Source of the DNA: an uncultured Mycoplasmatota bacterium
GTDB lineage: Bacteria > Bacillota_I > Bacilli_A > RF39 > UBA660
Direction of reading: 5' to 3'
NCBI GenBank assembly: GCA_947165285.1
Contig: CAMUZS010000001.1
Coordinates: 62,001 to 126,000 of the forward strand
Length of the DNA: 64,000 nucleotides
Below are positions 28,369 to 37,821 of this stretch, in pieces. Every line of letters starts with the position of its first letter. The stretch's first letter is position 1. Under the pieces are notes generated by a model. The model saw only the letters and a list, made by a program, of their open reading frames with translations. It did no database searches and had not been told where the DNA came from. The translations under genes were made by a program, and so were the position numbers.

Positions 28369-30522
28369 ATGGAAAAGGAATTATCATTTGATGAATTACT
28401 AAATAAAATTAAAACTTATATAAGCGATGAAAATCAATTAAATGTAATTATAAATGCATATGATTATGCTAAGTTTTGTCATGGAGATAGATTAAGAAAA
28501 AATAAAGAATCTTATATATCACATCCAATAAATGTTGCAATGATTTTAACTACATTAAATGTTGATTATATTACTTTAGCAGCTTCATTATTACATGAAA
28601 CTATTAATCATGGTAATTCTAGTAAAGAAATTATTGAAGAAAAATTTGGATCAGAAATTGCAAATATTGTATATTCTATATCTAGAATTAATAGATTATC
28701 ATTAAATGATGATAAAGAATCAAGTGCTATTAATTTAAGAAAAGTTTTAGTTGGACTGTGTGAAGATGTTAGAGTTTTATATATTAAACTTGCAGATAGG
28801 TTACATAATATGAGAACAATATGGGCTTTAGAAGAAGATGAAATTAAGAGTAAAATATATGAAACACAAAATGTATTAATACCAATTGCTGCAAGATTAG
28901 GTATTAATTCTATAAAATCTGAATTAGAAAATTTATGTTTAAAATATTCTAAACCAGATGTTTATCATGATATAGAAGAAAAACTAAATAATAGTAAAAA
29001 TGAACTTAATGCAACTCTTGAAGAAATGAAAAATGACTTATCAGAGATTTTATCAGAACATGGAATAAAATTTAAAATTAAAGGTAGAGTAAAAAGTATT
29101 CATAGTATTTATGAAAAAATGCAAAATGGTCATAAATGGAATGAGATTTATGATATTTTAGCATTAAGAATTATAGTTGAAGAAATATCAGAATGTTATC
29201 TTGCTATTGGTTTAATTCATGCTAAATATAGACCTCTTCCAAATAGATTTAAAGATTATATAGCTATGCCAAAAGGCAATATGTATCAATCTTTACATAC
29301 TTCTATTGTAGGATTAGATGGATATGTTTTTGAAGTTCAAGTTAGAACATATGAAATGGATGAGGTTGCTGAAAAAGGTATTGCTTCTCATTGGTCTTAT
29401 AAAGAGCACTCAGATGGAAGTGTTACTAATATAATGGAAGAAAAGTTAGAATTATTTAGAAATTTAATAGAACAAAATGTAGATAATAGTTCTGAGCTTG
29501 ATTTTGAAAATACTGTAAATACAGAATTTTTTGGTAAAATGATATATTGTGTTACTCCAAAGGGTGATGTTATCGAACTTCCTCTTCATTCAACACCAAT
29601 AGATTTTGCTTATAGAATTCATTCTCATGTTGGAGAAACTACTGCAAGTGCTATAGTAAATAATAAAATTGTTCCTTTAGATAGTGAATTAATGGATGGC
29701 GATGTAGTTACAATTAAGACTTCGTCAACTGCTAAACCATCTCGTGAATGGTTAAATTTTGTTAAAACTTCTCAAGCCAAAAATAAAATTAAAGCATATT
29801 TTTCTAAACAAGATAAAGAAAAATATACATTAATAGGTAAAGATTTGTTAGAAAAAGAAATTAGAAAAAGAAAACTATCGATTACTGAAGTATTATCAAG
29901 TGATCATATTGATAAATTAGTTAAAAATTTAAAATTAAATGATTTAGATGAAATTTATTTATCTATTGGATCTTTAAGATATACGCCAACTTTTATTATT
30001 AATTCAATTTTTGAAGATAAAAAAGATGTTACTGATATTTTAATTGAAAAAGTAAATAAAAATAATAAAATAGATAAACATGATTATAAGTCAGATATTA
30101 TTGTAAGTGGTGCTGATAATATTTTAATTTCTTTAGCCAATTGTTGTAATCCAATAAAAGGTGATGAAATAATTGGATATATTACTAGAGGACAGGGTAT
30201 TACAATACACAAAAAAGATTGTCCAAATATTAAAGATGATTGTCAAAGACTAATTGATGTTGCTTGGAATGAAAAATCAGATAATTCTTATTCATGTTAT
30301 TTAATTATAACTAGTGAAAATGATAAAAATGTTTTAGTAAATATAATATCTTTGTGTTCTTCAAAAAATATAAGTGTAGATGGTATTAAAACTAGTCAAG
30401 GTTTGTTAGAAACAAAATATAGATTATCTATTAAAATTGGTAGTACATCTGATTTACAAAATTTAATAAATGCATTAAAAAATTTAAAAAATGTTAAAAA
30501 TGTAGAAAGGTATATTGATTAA
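28369..30522 (+). CDS. relA: Long RSH protein with degenerate HD site: probable (p)ppGpp synthetase
   Basis: 717 residues: HD domain, synthetase, TGS, zinc-finger type domain (CCNPIKGDEIIGY, HKKDCPN) and a C-terminal ACT domain. The synthetase residues look intact (GRVKSIHSIYEKM, YDILALRI, RFKDYIAMPKGNMYQSLH, FEVQVRT with Glu322). In the HD domain LLHDVVEDT has become LLHETINHG (H76 kept, Asp to Glu77, Glu to Asn80, Asp to His81), so metal binding and hydrolysis are probably lost. With the truncated RSH at 20.5 kb it would form a synthetase/hydrolase division of labour. The stop overlaps the dtd start (TAATG), the usual rel-dtd pairing. Confidence 0.9.
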   Translation: MEKELSFDELLNKIKTYISDENQLNVIINAYDYAKFCHGDRLRKNKESYISHPINVAMILTTLNVDYITLAASLLHETINHGNSSKEIIEEKFGSEIANIVYSISRINRLSLNDDKESSAINLRKVLVGLCEDVRVLYIKLADRLHNMRTIWALEEDEIKSKIYETQNVLIPIAARLGINSIKSELENLCLKYSKPDVYHDIEEKLNNSKNELNATLEEMKNDLSEILSEHGIKFKIKGRVKSIHSIYEKMQNGHKWNEIYDILALRIIVEEISECYLAIGLIHAKYRPLPNRFKDYIAMPKGNMYQSLHTSIVGLDGYVFEVQVRTYEMDEVAEKGIASHWSYKEHSDGSVTNIMEEKLELFRNLIEQNVDNSSELDFENTVNTEFFGKMIYCVTPKGDVIELPLHSTPIDFAYRIHSHVGETTASAIVNNKIVPLDSELMDGDVVTIKTSSTAKPSREWLNFVKTSQAKNKIKAYFSKQDKEKYTLIGKDLLEKEIRKRKLSITEVLSSDHIDKLVKNLKLNDLDEIYLSIGSLRYTPTFIINSIFEDKKDVTDILIEKVNKNNKIDKHDYKSDIIVSGADNILISLANCCNPIKGDEIIGYITRGQGITIHKKDCPNIKDDCQRLIDVAWNEKSDNSYSCYLIITSENDKNVLVNIISLCSSKNISVDGIKTSQGLLETKYRLSIKIGSTSDLQNLINALKNLKNVKNVERYID

Positions 30523-30956
30523 TGAAAGTTCTAGTACAAAAAGTATTAAAAGCATCGGTAAAAGTTGATAATAAATTAATAAATGCTATAGATAATGGTT
30601 TATTATTATTTGTTGGTTTCACTCAAAATGATAATGAAGAAATAATTGATTATATGGTAAATAAAGTTATTAATTTAAGAATTTTTGATGATGAAAATAA
30701 TATTATGAATAAAAGTGTATTAGATATTAATGGTAAAATATTATCTATATCACAATTTACATTATATGCTGATACTAAAAAAGGCAATAGACCATCATAT
30801 GTAAAGGCTCTTAAATCATCTGAAGCAAATGAGTTATACAATTTATTTAATGAAAAATTAAATAATTATATAAATACTTTAAGTGGTGTTTTTGGTGCTG
30901 ATATGAAAATTGAATTAATAAATGATGGTCCTACAACAATTATTATTGAAAAATAA
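30522..30956 (+). CDS. dtd: D-aminoacyl-tRNA deacylase
   Basis: 144 residues, full DTD length. The two active-site strands are present: SQFTLYADTKKGNRPSY (the SQFTL/ADT motif) and the C-terminal NDGPTTIII (the xGP-T/V-T cross-subunit motif). It removes D-amino acids, and also glycine from tRNA-Ala, in a homodimer. It is translationally coupled to the RSH gene through a one-base TAATG overlap, an arrangement seen in many Firmicutes. Confidence 0.95.
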   Translation: MKVLVQKVLKASVKVDNKLINAIDNGLLLFVGFTQNDNEEIIDYMVNKVINLRIFDDENNIMNKSVLDINGKILSISQFTLYADTKKGNRPSYVKALKSSEANELYNLFNEKLNNYINTLSGVFGADMKIELINDGPTTIIIEK

Positions 30957-30986
30957 AATTATTTAATGTTTTAGGGGGAATATGTT

Positions 30987-32528
30987 ATGAAAAATAAATA
31001 TTTTGATCTTTTAAAGATTAGACATATTATTGAATTAATAGAAGACCATAATTTTTTAGCTGCAAATGAAGAAATAAGAGATTACAAATTTTATTATCCA
31101 GATGATAAATTAATTAATTTGTGTAATGCTAAAATGCTTATATTTCAAAAAGAATATGACGAAGCTGAAGAAATTTGTCTTGATTTATTAAATGATAAAA
31201 TCATAAATAAAAATGCATATTACAATGTTTTATTTACATTAGGTAATGTTTATTTTTATAAAAATGATTTAAATAAATCATTTAAAATATTTAAAAAGTA
31301 TTTTGATGATAAACAAGATATTAAATCTTTATTTAAGTTATTTGAAATTTATAAAAAGCGTGAAGATTATGCTAATGCTAAAAATATATTAAAAACATAT
31401 AAAAAAAATGACGATAATCATAACATATTAATTAATATAAAATTAGCAGAAATAGCCTATTTAGAAAAAGATTATAAAAGAATTCTTAATTTATTATTAA
31501 ATTCTGATGATAGAAATATTTATAATAAAACTTATAAGCAAGAAAGAAATTTTTTAATTGCTAAAGCTTACTATTGTTTAGGTAATTATGATGAAGCTCT
31601 TGATTATGCTAAAAAAGTGTTAATTATTAAAAATGAATCATATTACCTTGCTTGTACTTTAATAGCTAAAATTAAATATTGTAGAGGGCAAATTAATGAT
31701 GCAATTGATATTTTAGAAAGTACAATTAAATATTTAAATAATGACTTAAATACATGTTTTTTAATAAAATTATATATATTAAAAGGCAGAATAAGTGATG
31801 CAAATAATTTATTATCTAATATTTCAGAAGAAAATAGATTATATTATACAGGATTAATTAAAGAATTTGAAAAAAAATATGATGAAGCTAGTCAATATTT
31901 TGAAAAATCAATTAATTATAATAGTAATTGTTATAATTCAAATGATGTTATATATAATAATATAGTTTGTAATTTTAAATTGGAAAAATACAAAGAGGTT
32001 TTAGATACTATTGAAAATTTAAATTTAAATGATTTTACAAATTTTCAAAGAAATGATTTATTAAGAGTTAAGATTTATTGTCAGCATAAATTAAATATTG
32101 AAATTTTAGAAAAGACATATTTAGTTGAACAAATTAATGATTATAGTGAAGAAAAAGCTTTAGAACATATTATTTCTAATCATGTAAATAGTTATAAAAA
32201 ATCTAATTTTTATGAAGATATAGATATTTATGAATTGTTTGAATATGTTAAAAACAATTTAATTGAAGATAGAATGGTACATAACAATGCTTTTGATACA
32301 TATTATATTGATTATAATAAAGCTGGATATAATAATGATGTTTTTTATAATCAAATTGTTGTGATTTGTCTTCCAAATACAAAAAAAATACTAACTATGT
32401 ATTCAAAATTAAGTGATGAATTAGTTTTTGATTCTGAAGAAAAAAATCAAAATAATAAATTTAAAGTTAAAAGATTATCTCAAATTGAAAAATTTAATAA
32501 AAAATATGATTTAAATAATGTAAATTAA
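30987..32528 (+). CDS. TPR-repeat protein
   Basis: 513 residues built of helix pairs; several match tetratricopeptide repeats (for example YYCLGNYDEALDYAKKVL and KKYDEASQYFEKSINYN). About ten units are likely. No signal peptide or membrane helix, so cytosolic. The last 130 residues are a different, non-repeat domain. TPR proteins scaffold protein complexes; the partner is unknown. AGGGGGAA precedes the ATG. It follows dtd by 30 bases without a clear terminator, so it may be in the same operon as rel-dtd. A hairpin terminator follows. Confidence 0.75.
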   Translation: MKNKYFDLLKIRHIIELIEDHNFLAANEEIRDYKFYYPDDKLINLCNAKMLIFQKEYDEAEEICLDLLNDKIINKNAYYNVLFTLGNVYFYKNDLNKSFKIFKKYFDDKQDIKSLFKLFEIYKKREDYANAKNILKTYKKNDDNHNILINIKLAEIAYLEKDYKRILNLLLNSDDRNIYNKTYKQERNFLIAKAYYCLGNYDEALDYAKKVLIIKNESYYLACTLIAKIKYCRGQINDAIDILESTIKYLNNDLNTCFLIKLYILKGRISDANNLLSNISEENRLYYTGLIKEFEKKYDEASQYFEKSINYNSNCYNSNDVIYNNIVCNFKLEKYKEVLDTIENLNLNDFTNFQRNDLLRVKIYCQHKLNIEILEKTYLVEQINDYSEEKALEHIISNHVNSYKKSNFYEDIDIYELFEYVKNNLIEDRMVHNNAFDTYYIDYNKAGYNNDVFYNQIVVICLPNTKKILTMYSKLSDELVFDSEEKNQNNKFKVKRLSQIEKFNKKYDLNNVN

Positions 32529-32531
32529 TAG

Positions 32532-32557
32532 AAAGTAATATTTATTACTTTTTATTT
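32532..32557 (+). terminator. Intrinsic terminator
   Basis: AAAGTAATA / TATTACTTT, 2-base loop, T-rich tail, 4 bases after the TPR gene. Confidence 0.8.
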
Positions 32558-32560
32558 TTG

Positions 32561-32569
32561 TGATACACT
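32561..32569 (+). promoter_or_regulatory. Extended -10 promoter (TGaTACACT)
   Basis: TGATACACT 22 bases before the ATG of the membrane-anchored protein. Confidence 0.45.
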
Positions 32570-32590
32570 ATTAATAGTAGGTGATAGGAT

Positions 32591-33949
32591 ATGTTTGGTA
32601 CGTCTTCGGGTAGTATGTATGAAGAAATTGAAGCTGCTAGAAATAAAAAACTAAGAAAGAAAAAAATTATTATAAGAAGGGTTATAGTAATAATTGTTCT
32701 TTTAATTATAGTTTCTTATTTAGGGATATTATTAAATGATATAAGAAGATTTAAAAATGGTGAAAATCCTTTAATAATAACTAAATATGAAAAGAAAGAA
32801 TATGATGATGGAAATGTTACATCTTATTATTCTTTAGGTTGGGTTTTTAGATATTATGATAGAGAAACTATTAAGGAAAATAAAATAGAGACTTCCTGGT
32901 CTAAAATTAGAATGGATGATATCTTAAATAGAAAGACTGATGATCCAAACTTACCTGAGATAGAAAAAAATTATACCGTTCCATCAAATGTTTCAAAGAA
33001 AAATAAAGTAGATGGTGTTTTATTCTTTTATAATGATCAAGAAAAATTACTTGGAACTTATAAATGTATTTTATCTGACAAAGATTGTGATTTTTCTTCA
33101 TCTCATATTTTAGAAGATGATAGTAATAAATATGAAAATATTAAAATGGGAATAATTGATAATAGATATGTGTTTATTGATGAATATAAAAATAAAAATA
33201 CTGAAGCTGAAGAAAAACATGTATATTTATATGATATTGTAGCTAAACATATCATTGCACAGTATCAAAATGTAAGATATTCATTAAAATTGAAAAATGA
33301 AAAAAGTAAAAGTGAATATGGAGCAATTTATTCAAATAAATTTATAGTTGAAAAAAATAATTTATGGGGAATCGATGAAGTAGATAAAGGTAAAGTAACT
33401 AATTTTGAAGATTATAATTATAAATATATTAAATTTGATGAAAATACTAAATTATATATTTTAAAAGAACAAGTTAATAAATGGGTAATATTTAATTCAA
33501 ACGAAAAAATTAAAACTCAACCTTTTGAAGAAAATATAGATAGTTTATATTATAAGAATGATAAAATGTATGTAATTGCATATACTAGAGCTGATGAATA
33601 TTCTAGTAAAAGAAATTATATATTATATAATCAAGATGGGGAAAATGTATTAAAAAAAGATAATATTGATGATTTAAAATCATATGAAAAATTTTTAGTA
33701 TATACAAATGATCTAAAATTATATTTTATAGATTATGATGGTAATGAGGTTATAAATAGTTATAATTTATATTATGATGATACTTATTCTGCAATTAAAG
33801 CTTATAACATAAATATTAAAGATAATAACTTAATTATTAAATTACTTAAAGATAAATCTAAAACTCATATGGTTAATGAATATTATTATAATCTAGATGA
33901 TTTTAGCTTAATTAAAGAGAGAAAAGATGTTAAGGAAACTATTGAATAA
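32591..33949 (+). CDS. Membrane-anchored extracellular protein, unknown
   Basis: 452 residues. Cytoplasmic basic stretch (RNKKLRKKKIIIRR) then one membrane helix (about 30-48) and a large outside domain. That domain has repeated beta-type units of the form Y-x-x-Y-D or W-x-I-F-N and resembles a beta propeller or WG-like repeat protein (KNNLWGIDEVDKG, NKWVIFNSNEKI), but no family is certain. The segment just after the membrane (EYDDGNVTSYYSLGWVFRYY) is similar to Firmicutes proteins of unknown function. It is followed after 49 bases by hisS, which has its own TATAAT. Confidence 0.6.
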   Translation: MFGTSSGSMYEEIEAARNKKLRKKKIIIRRVIVIIVLLIIVSYLGILLNDIRRFKNGENPLIITKYEKKEYDDGNVTSYYSLGWVFRYYDRETIKENKIETSWSKIRMDDILNRKTDDPNLPEIEKNYTVPSNVSKKNKVDGVLFFYNDQEKLLGTYKCILSDKDCDFSSSHILEDDSNKYENIKMGIIDNRYVFIDEYKNKNTEAEEKHVYLYDIVAKHIIAQYQNVRYSLKLKNEKSKSEYGAIYSNKFIVEKNNLWGIDEVDKGKVTNFEDYNYKYIKFDENTKLYILKEQVNKWVIFNSNEKIKTQPFEENIDSLYYKNDKMYVIAYTRADEYSSKRNYILYNQDGENVLKKDNIDDLKSYEKFLVYTNDLKLYFIDYDGNEVINSYNLYYDDTYSAIKAYNINIKDNNLIIKLLKDKSKTHMVNEYYYNLDDFSLIKERKDVKETIE

Positions 33950-33998
33950 AATATAAAAAAATAATATAATACTAAGCAATTAATAAAGGAGTGAAAAC

Positions 33999-35249
33999 AT
34001 GATATTAAAACAAAAAGGAACTTATGATATATTTGGAGATGAGGCAAAAAAAAGACAATATATTAATGAAATATTAGATGCAATTTGTCAAAAATATAAT
34101 TATTCTAAAATTGAAACACCTGTATTTGAATCATCTGAATTATTTCATCGTAGTGTTGGTGAAACAACTGATATGGTTCAAAAAGAAACTTATGATTTTA
34201 AAGATAGAGGAGATAGAAATTTAACTTTAAGACCTGAAGGAACTGCATCTATCGTTAGATGGTTTATTGAAAATAAATTATATGGTAATTTATCTGATCC
34301 AGTTAAAGTTTATTATAATATGAAAATGTATCGCTATGAAAGACCTCAAAGTGGTAGAAATAGAGAATTTAGTCAATGGGGAATAGAATTGTTTGGATCT
34401 GATAGCGAATTAGCTGATGCAGAAATTATTTCACTATCATATAATGCATATCGCTTAATGGGATTAGATAATATATGTGTTAAATTAAATACTTTAGGTG
34501 ATACAGAATCTAGAGAAAATTATAAAAAAGCCTTAAAAGATTATTTAAAACCATATATAAATGAATTATGTGAAGATTGCCAAGAAAGATTTGAAAAGAA
34601 TCCATTAAGAATATTAGATTGTAAAGTTGATTGTGATAATGATATTTTAAAAAATATTCCTAAAATAAGTGATTTTTTAAATGAAACTTCTTTAACAAGG
34701 TTTAATAAATTAAAAGAATTATTAGATTTAATGGATATAAAATATATTGTAGATGATAAATTAGTTAGAGGACTTGATTATTACACACATATGGTATATG
34801 AAATAGTATTAGATGATTCATACGCCTTAGGTGGTGGAGGAAGATACAATAACTTAGTTGAATCATTAGGTGGTCCTAGTGTTCCTGCAGTAGGTTTTGC
34901 TATGGGATATGATAGAACAATGGCTATGTTAGAAGATAAAAATATTAATATTCCTATAAATAATGACATTGATGTTTATTTATTATCTGTTTCAAGTGAT
35001 GAAAAAGAAACATCTGCATATCTTGCACAAAATTTAAGATTAAATGGTTTTATTGTAGAAACTGATCTTTTAGATAGATCATTAAAATCTCAATTTAAAA
35101 GTGTAGATAGATTTAATTCAAAATTTCTAATAGTACTAAATGATGATGATTTAGCTAAAAATGAAGTCGTTATAAAGGATAATAAAACAAAAGAAGAAGA
35201 AAAAATTAATATTAATGATATTATAGATTATTTAGATATGCATATTTAA
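33999..35249 (+). CDS. hisS: Histidyl-tRNA synthetase
   Basis: 416 residues, class II. Motif 2 (YRYERPQSGRNREFSQWGIELFG) and motif 3 (ALGGGGRYNNLVESLGG with the His-specific LVRGLDYYT) are clear, and the C-terminal anticodon-binding domain is present. It charges tRNA-His. AAAGGAGTG precedes the ATG. The next gene follows after 15 bases and is cotranscribed. In many Firmicutes hisS is followed by aspS; here it is not. Confidence 0.96.
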   Translation: MILKQKGTYDIFGDEAKKRQYINEILDAICQKYNYSKIETPVFESSELFHRSVGETTDMVQKETYDFKDRGDRNLTLRPEGTASIVRWFIENKLYGNLSDPVKVYYNMKMYRYERPQSGRNREFSQWGIELFGSDSELADAEIISLSYNAYRLMGLDNICVKLNTLGDTESRENYKKALKDYLKPYINELCEDCQERFEKNPLRILDCKVDCDNDILKNIPKISDFLNETSLTRFNKLKELLDLMDIKYIVDDKLVRGLDYYTHMVYEIVLDDSYALGGGGRYNNLVESLGGPSVPAVGFAMGYDRTMAMLEDKNINIPINNDIDVYLLSVSSDEKETSAYLAQNLRLNGFIVETDLLDRSLKSQFKSVDRFNSKFLIVLNDDDLAKNEVVIKDNKTKEEEKININDIIDYLDMHI

Positions 35250-35264
35250 TATGAAGGGGAAAAC

Positions 35265-36302
35265 ATGAAAAAGAAAAAAAAGAAAAGTAAAAACAAAAAA
35301 TATGGAATTATTATATTAATAGTTACTATTTTAATGCTAATTTATATATTAAAAGATGAATATAATGAAATATTAAATTTATTAAAAAATGCTAACTTAT
35401 TTTGGATAATAGGTGCAATTGTTTTGTTTTGTGCTTACTTTACATTTGATTTGCTTGCAATGTATCATATAATGAAAACTTATAAAAAAGATGTTAAGTT
35501 ATCGTTTGCACTTTATTTAGGTGCAATTGCTAAATTTTTTAATGGTATAACTCCACTTGCAACAGGTGGTCAACCAATGATTATATATGAAATGCATAAA
35601 AAAAAGGATATTGATATTGCAAATGGAACTAATATTGTTGTTCAAAATTATATAATCTTTCAAATTGCATTAATTATTTGGTGTATTATAGCTATTATTT
35701 TAAATAAAACAATGAATTTATTTGCATATGATCCAGTTCTTAAAAATCTATCTATATTAGGTTTTACAATTAATTTTCTTATATTAATTTTTTTAGGATT
35801 AGTAAGTTTTAATAAACATTTTAATAAATTGATTATTAGTTTTTTAATAAAAGTATTATCTAAATTAAGAATAGTTAAAGATAAGGAAGAAAAAATAAAA
35901 AAAGTTAACTCTTTTTGTGAAAATTACTATGTAAATGCTCATAAACTAATTAAAAACAAAAAATTATTTTTGACTTGTATATTTGATCAATTTATGGCTC
36001 AAGGAATATATTATGCAATGCCAATATTTATAGCATTTGCTCTTAATATAGGTGATAGTTTGACTTTAGTTAATACTATTGCTGCATCAGCATATGTATA
36101 TATAATAGGATGTTATGTACCAATTCCTGGAGGATCTGGTGGTATGGAATTTGCATTCTTAGGATTCTTTGGTAATTATATTGCTGATTATTCAATAAAA
36201 GCTTTAGTTTTAATGTGGAGGTTTATTACTTATTATCTTCCGACTATAGTAGGTGCAATAGTATATAATACTTTAGGAACAAAAGAAGAATCTTCTTTTT
36301 AG
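35265..36302 (+). CDS. Flippase-like LPG-synthase-TM family membrane protein
   Basis: 345 residues, with a Lys-rich N-terminus (MKKKKKKSKNKK), about eight membrane helices and the family hallmark PIPGGSGGMEFAFLGFF near residue 285-300, as in the N-terminal part of MprF and in UPF0104/YbhN proteins. There is no lysyl transferase domain, so it is not a full MprF; the family is thought to translocate lipids. Related stand-alone proteins sit beside glycolipid genes. AAGGGG precedes the ATG. The stop lies in the loop of a bidirectional terminator shared with mscL. Confidence 0.75.
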   Translation: MKKKKKKSKNKKYGIIILIVTILMLIYILKDEYNEILNLLKNANLFWIIGAIVLFCAYFTFDLLAMYHIMKTYKKDVKLSFALYLGAIAKFFNGITPLATGGQPMIIYEMHKKKDIDIANGTNIVVQNYIIFQIALIIWCIIAIILNKTMNLFAYDPVLKNLSILGFTINFLILIFLGLVSFNKHFNKLIISFLIKVLSKLRIVKDKEEKIKKVNSFCENYYVNAHKLIKNKKLFLTCIFDQFMAQGIYYAMPIFIAFALNIGDSLTLVNTIAASAYVYIIGCYVPIPGGSGGMEFAFLGFFGNYIADYSIKALVLMWRFITYYLPTIVGAIVYNTLGTKEESSF

Positions 36303-36312
36303 GAAGATTCTT
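36286..36312. terminator. Bidirectional terminator with stop codon in the loop
   Basis: AAGAATCTTC / GAAGATTCTT. The plus-strand gene's TAG is in the loop, and the mscL stop lies at the edge of the stem on the other strand. Confidence 0.8.
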
Positions 36313-36759
36313 TTATTTTGTTTTGCTTTGTTTTTTTAATAAATCTCTAATTTCTTCAAGTAATTGTGTATTTTTATCAAGTTGTGCTTCTTCAGCAGCT
36401 TCTTTTTCTTCTTCTTTTTTCTTTCCTATAGACATTAATTTATTTACTGCCTTAAGTATTAAGAAAAGAACAAAAGCCATAATTAAGAAATTAATAACTG
36501 CTGTAATAAAATCTCCATATCTAATTACTTGACCACCATATATTTTAAGTTCGCCACCAACTTCAGCACCACCAATTCCATTGATTAATGGATTTATAAC
36601 ATCAGCAGTTAAAGCATTAACTATACCAGCAAATGCAGTACCAATAATAACACCTACTGCCATATCCATAACGTTGCCTTTTAAAATAAATGATTTAAAT
36701 TCTTCGATAAATCCTTTTCCTTTACCATGTAATTTTTTTAGTTTTTCATTATTTTTCAT
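36313..36759 (-). CDS. mscL: Large-conductance mechanosensitive channel
   Basis: About 148 residues: an amphipathic N-terminus, first membrane helix with the pore glycines and GNVMDMAVGVIIGTAF (very highly conserved), a periplasmic-type loop, a second helix and a charged C-terminal coiled coil. The pentamer opens on membrane tension to release solutes after osmotic downshock. The first helix follows 18-20 residues from the Met at 36759; AAGGAGG-type GGAGG stands 8 bases before that ATG, so I took it rather than the TTG 15 bases upstream. Confidence 0.95.
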   Translation of the reverse strand: MKNNEKLKKLHGKGKGFIEEFKSFILKGNVMDMAVGVIIGTAFAGIVNALTADVINPLINGIGGAEVGGELKIYGGQVIRYGDFITAVINFLIMAFVLFLILKAVNKLMSIGKKKEEEKEAAEEAQLDKNTQLLEEIRDLLKKQSKTK

Positions 36760-36882
36760 ATCTTTTTCCTCCAATAAATAAATTATATATTAATTAGTTT
36801 AAAATTGCAATAAATAGGGAATAATAGGCTTATAAAAACATATAATATAAATGTAGTAAAGTACCAAAAAGGAGGCTAAAAT

Positions 36883-36911
36883 TTGATTTTTTATCAAAAA
36901 TATGCTATAAT
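36883..36911 (+). promoter_or_regulatory. Promoter within a possible leader frame
   Basis: TTGATT, 17 bases, TGc, TATAAT, about 45 bases before the wall-hydrolase ATG. Its -35 box is also the possible TTG start of the small leader frame. Confidence 0.55.
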
Positions 36912-36960
36912 TAATATGCTTTCTAGAATAGGAAGCAGGGAGGTTTTGGAAATATCATGA
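36883..36960 (+). CDS. Possible 25-codon leader peptide
   Basis: A TTG start stands 7 bases after a perfect AAGGAGG (36869-36875). The frame (MIFYQKYAIINMLSRIGSR and six more) ends at TGA that overlaps the ATG of the next gene (ATGA). If translated, it would couple to the wall-hydrolase gene. The alternative is a leftover ribosome site. No -35/-10 with good spacing is visible upstream except a lone TATAAT at 36841. Confidence 0.4.
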   Translation: MIFYQKYAIINMLSRIGSREVLEIS

Positions 36961-37748
36961 AAGGTGAGCTGAAAAGAACACTAATTTCATTAATAATTAC
37001 AATTTTTGTAGTTATTATAGGTATTGCAAAAAATAATATTTTTCTAACTAAACATATTACTATAGAGAGAAATCGTGTTATTGCTTTAAATTCTCAATAT
37101 AATTATGATATTTATCAAGATTTAGATAATTTTATTGAAGAGAATAAAGCTACATTTGAGTTTTATTTAAAAACATTTGGTATATCATTAGATGATTTAA
37201 AAAAAGTAATTATTGAAAATAATTATAGTAATAGATTAAATTATAATGATATTGCTAATATTGGTAAAGAATATGATTCATTAGATAAATATTTAATAAA
37301 ATATTTATTTAAATTAAGAGAAGAACAACCTAAATTATTTAAACAAGTTTATAGTAATGGTCAAGATAATAACAAAAAATATATTTATGGTTTATTAAAT
37401 TACTATTCTAATATTTATTCTAATGTAGATTATGATGTTTTAGCATCTATTGCTTATATTGAATCAGGTAATTTAAGTGCAAAATATATGATGAAGCATA
37501 ATAATATCTATGGTGGTATGTCTGGACATGGATTATTAAAATATCAAAATATAGAATATGGTGTTTTAGTTTATGTTAAAATGATGTCAGAAAGATATTA
37601 TGGTAAAGGTTTAGATACTGTAGAAAAAATTGCAAAAGTATATAATATGGGTAATACTAATTGGATTAAAAATGTTAATTCAATGAGATCTAAATTTAAT
37701 AATAGTGATAATATTACCAATATTTATTCATTAAATGAATTAAAATAG
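36957..37748 (+). CDS. Membrane-anchored peptidoglycan hydrolase (glucosaminidase/lysozyme-like)
   Basis: 263 residues: a short basic start, one membrane helix (about 10-30), an extracellular helical spacer, and a C-terminal domain of about 110 residues with SIAYIESGNLSAKYMMKHNNIYGGMSG and a later VYNMGNTNWI, the layout of GH73-type or lysozyme-fold hydrolases (the Glu of YIESGN is the likely acid). It probably cuts wall glycans during growth. The ATG is 13 bases after GGGAGG, rather distant, which is why the upstream leader frame may matter. It ends at a strong terminator. Confidence 0.65.
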   Translation: MKGELKRTLISLIITIFVVIIGIAKNNIFLTKHITIERNRVIALNSQYNYDIYQDLDNFIEENKATFEFYLKTFGISLDDLKKVIIENNYSNRLNYNDIANIGKEYDSLDKYLIKYLFKLREEQPKLFKQVYSNGQDNNKKYIYGLLNYYSNIYSNVDYDVLASIAYIESGNLSAKYMMKHNNIYGGMSGHGLLKYQNIEYGVLVYVKMMSERYYGKGLDTVEKIAKVYNMGNTNWIKNVNSMRSKFNNSDNITNIYSLNELK

Positions 37749-37778
37749 AAAAAAGAAGAATTATCTTCTTTTTTTTGT
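37749..37778 (+). terminator. Strong intrinsic terminator
   Basis: AAAAAAGAAGA / TCTTCTTTTTT with a 4-base loop and T8, directly after the stop. Confidence 0.85.
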
Positions 37779-37784
37779 TTTTTG

Positions 37785-37793
37785 TGATATAAT
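37785..37793 (+). promoter_or_regulatory. Extended -10 promoter (TGaTATAAT)
   Basis: TGATATAAT 29 bases before the HerA ATG. Confidence 0.6.
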
Positions 37794-37821
37794 ATTTTAT
37801 AGTAAAGAGGAGTTGGATAAA

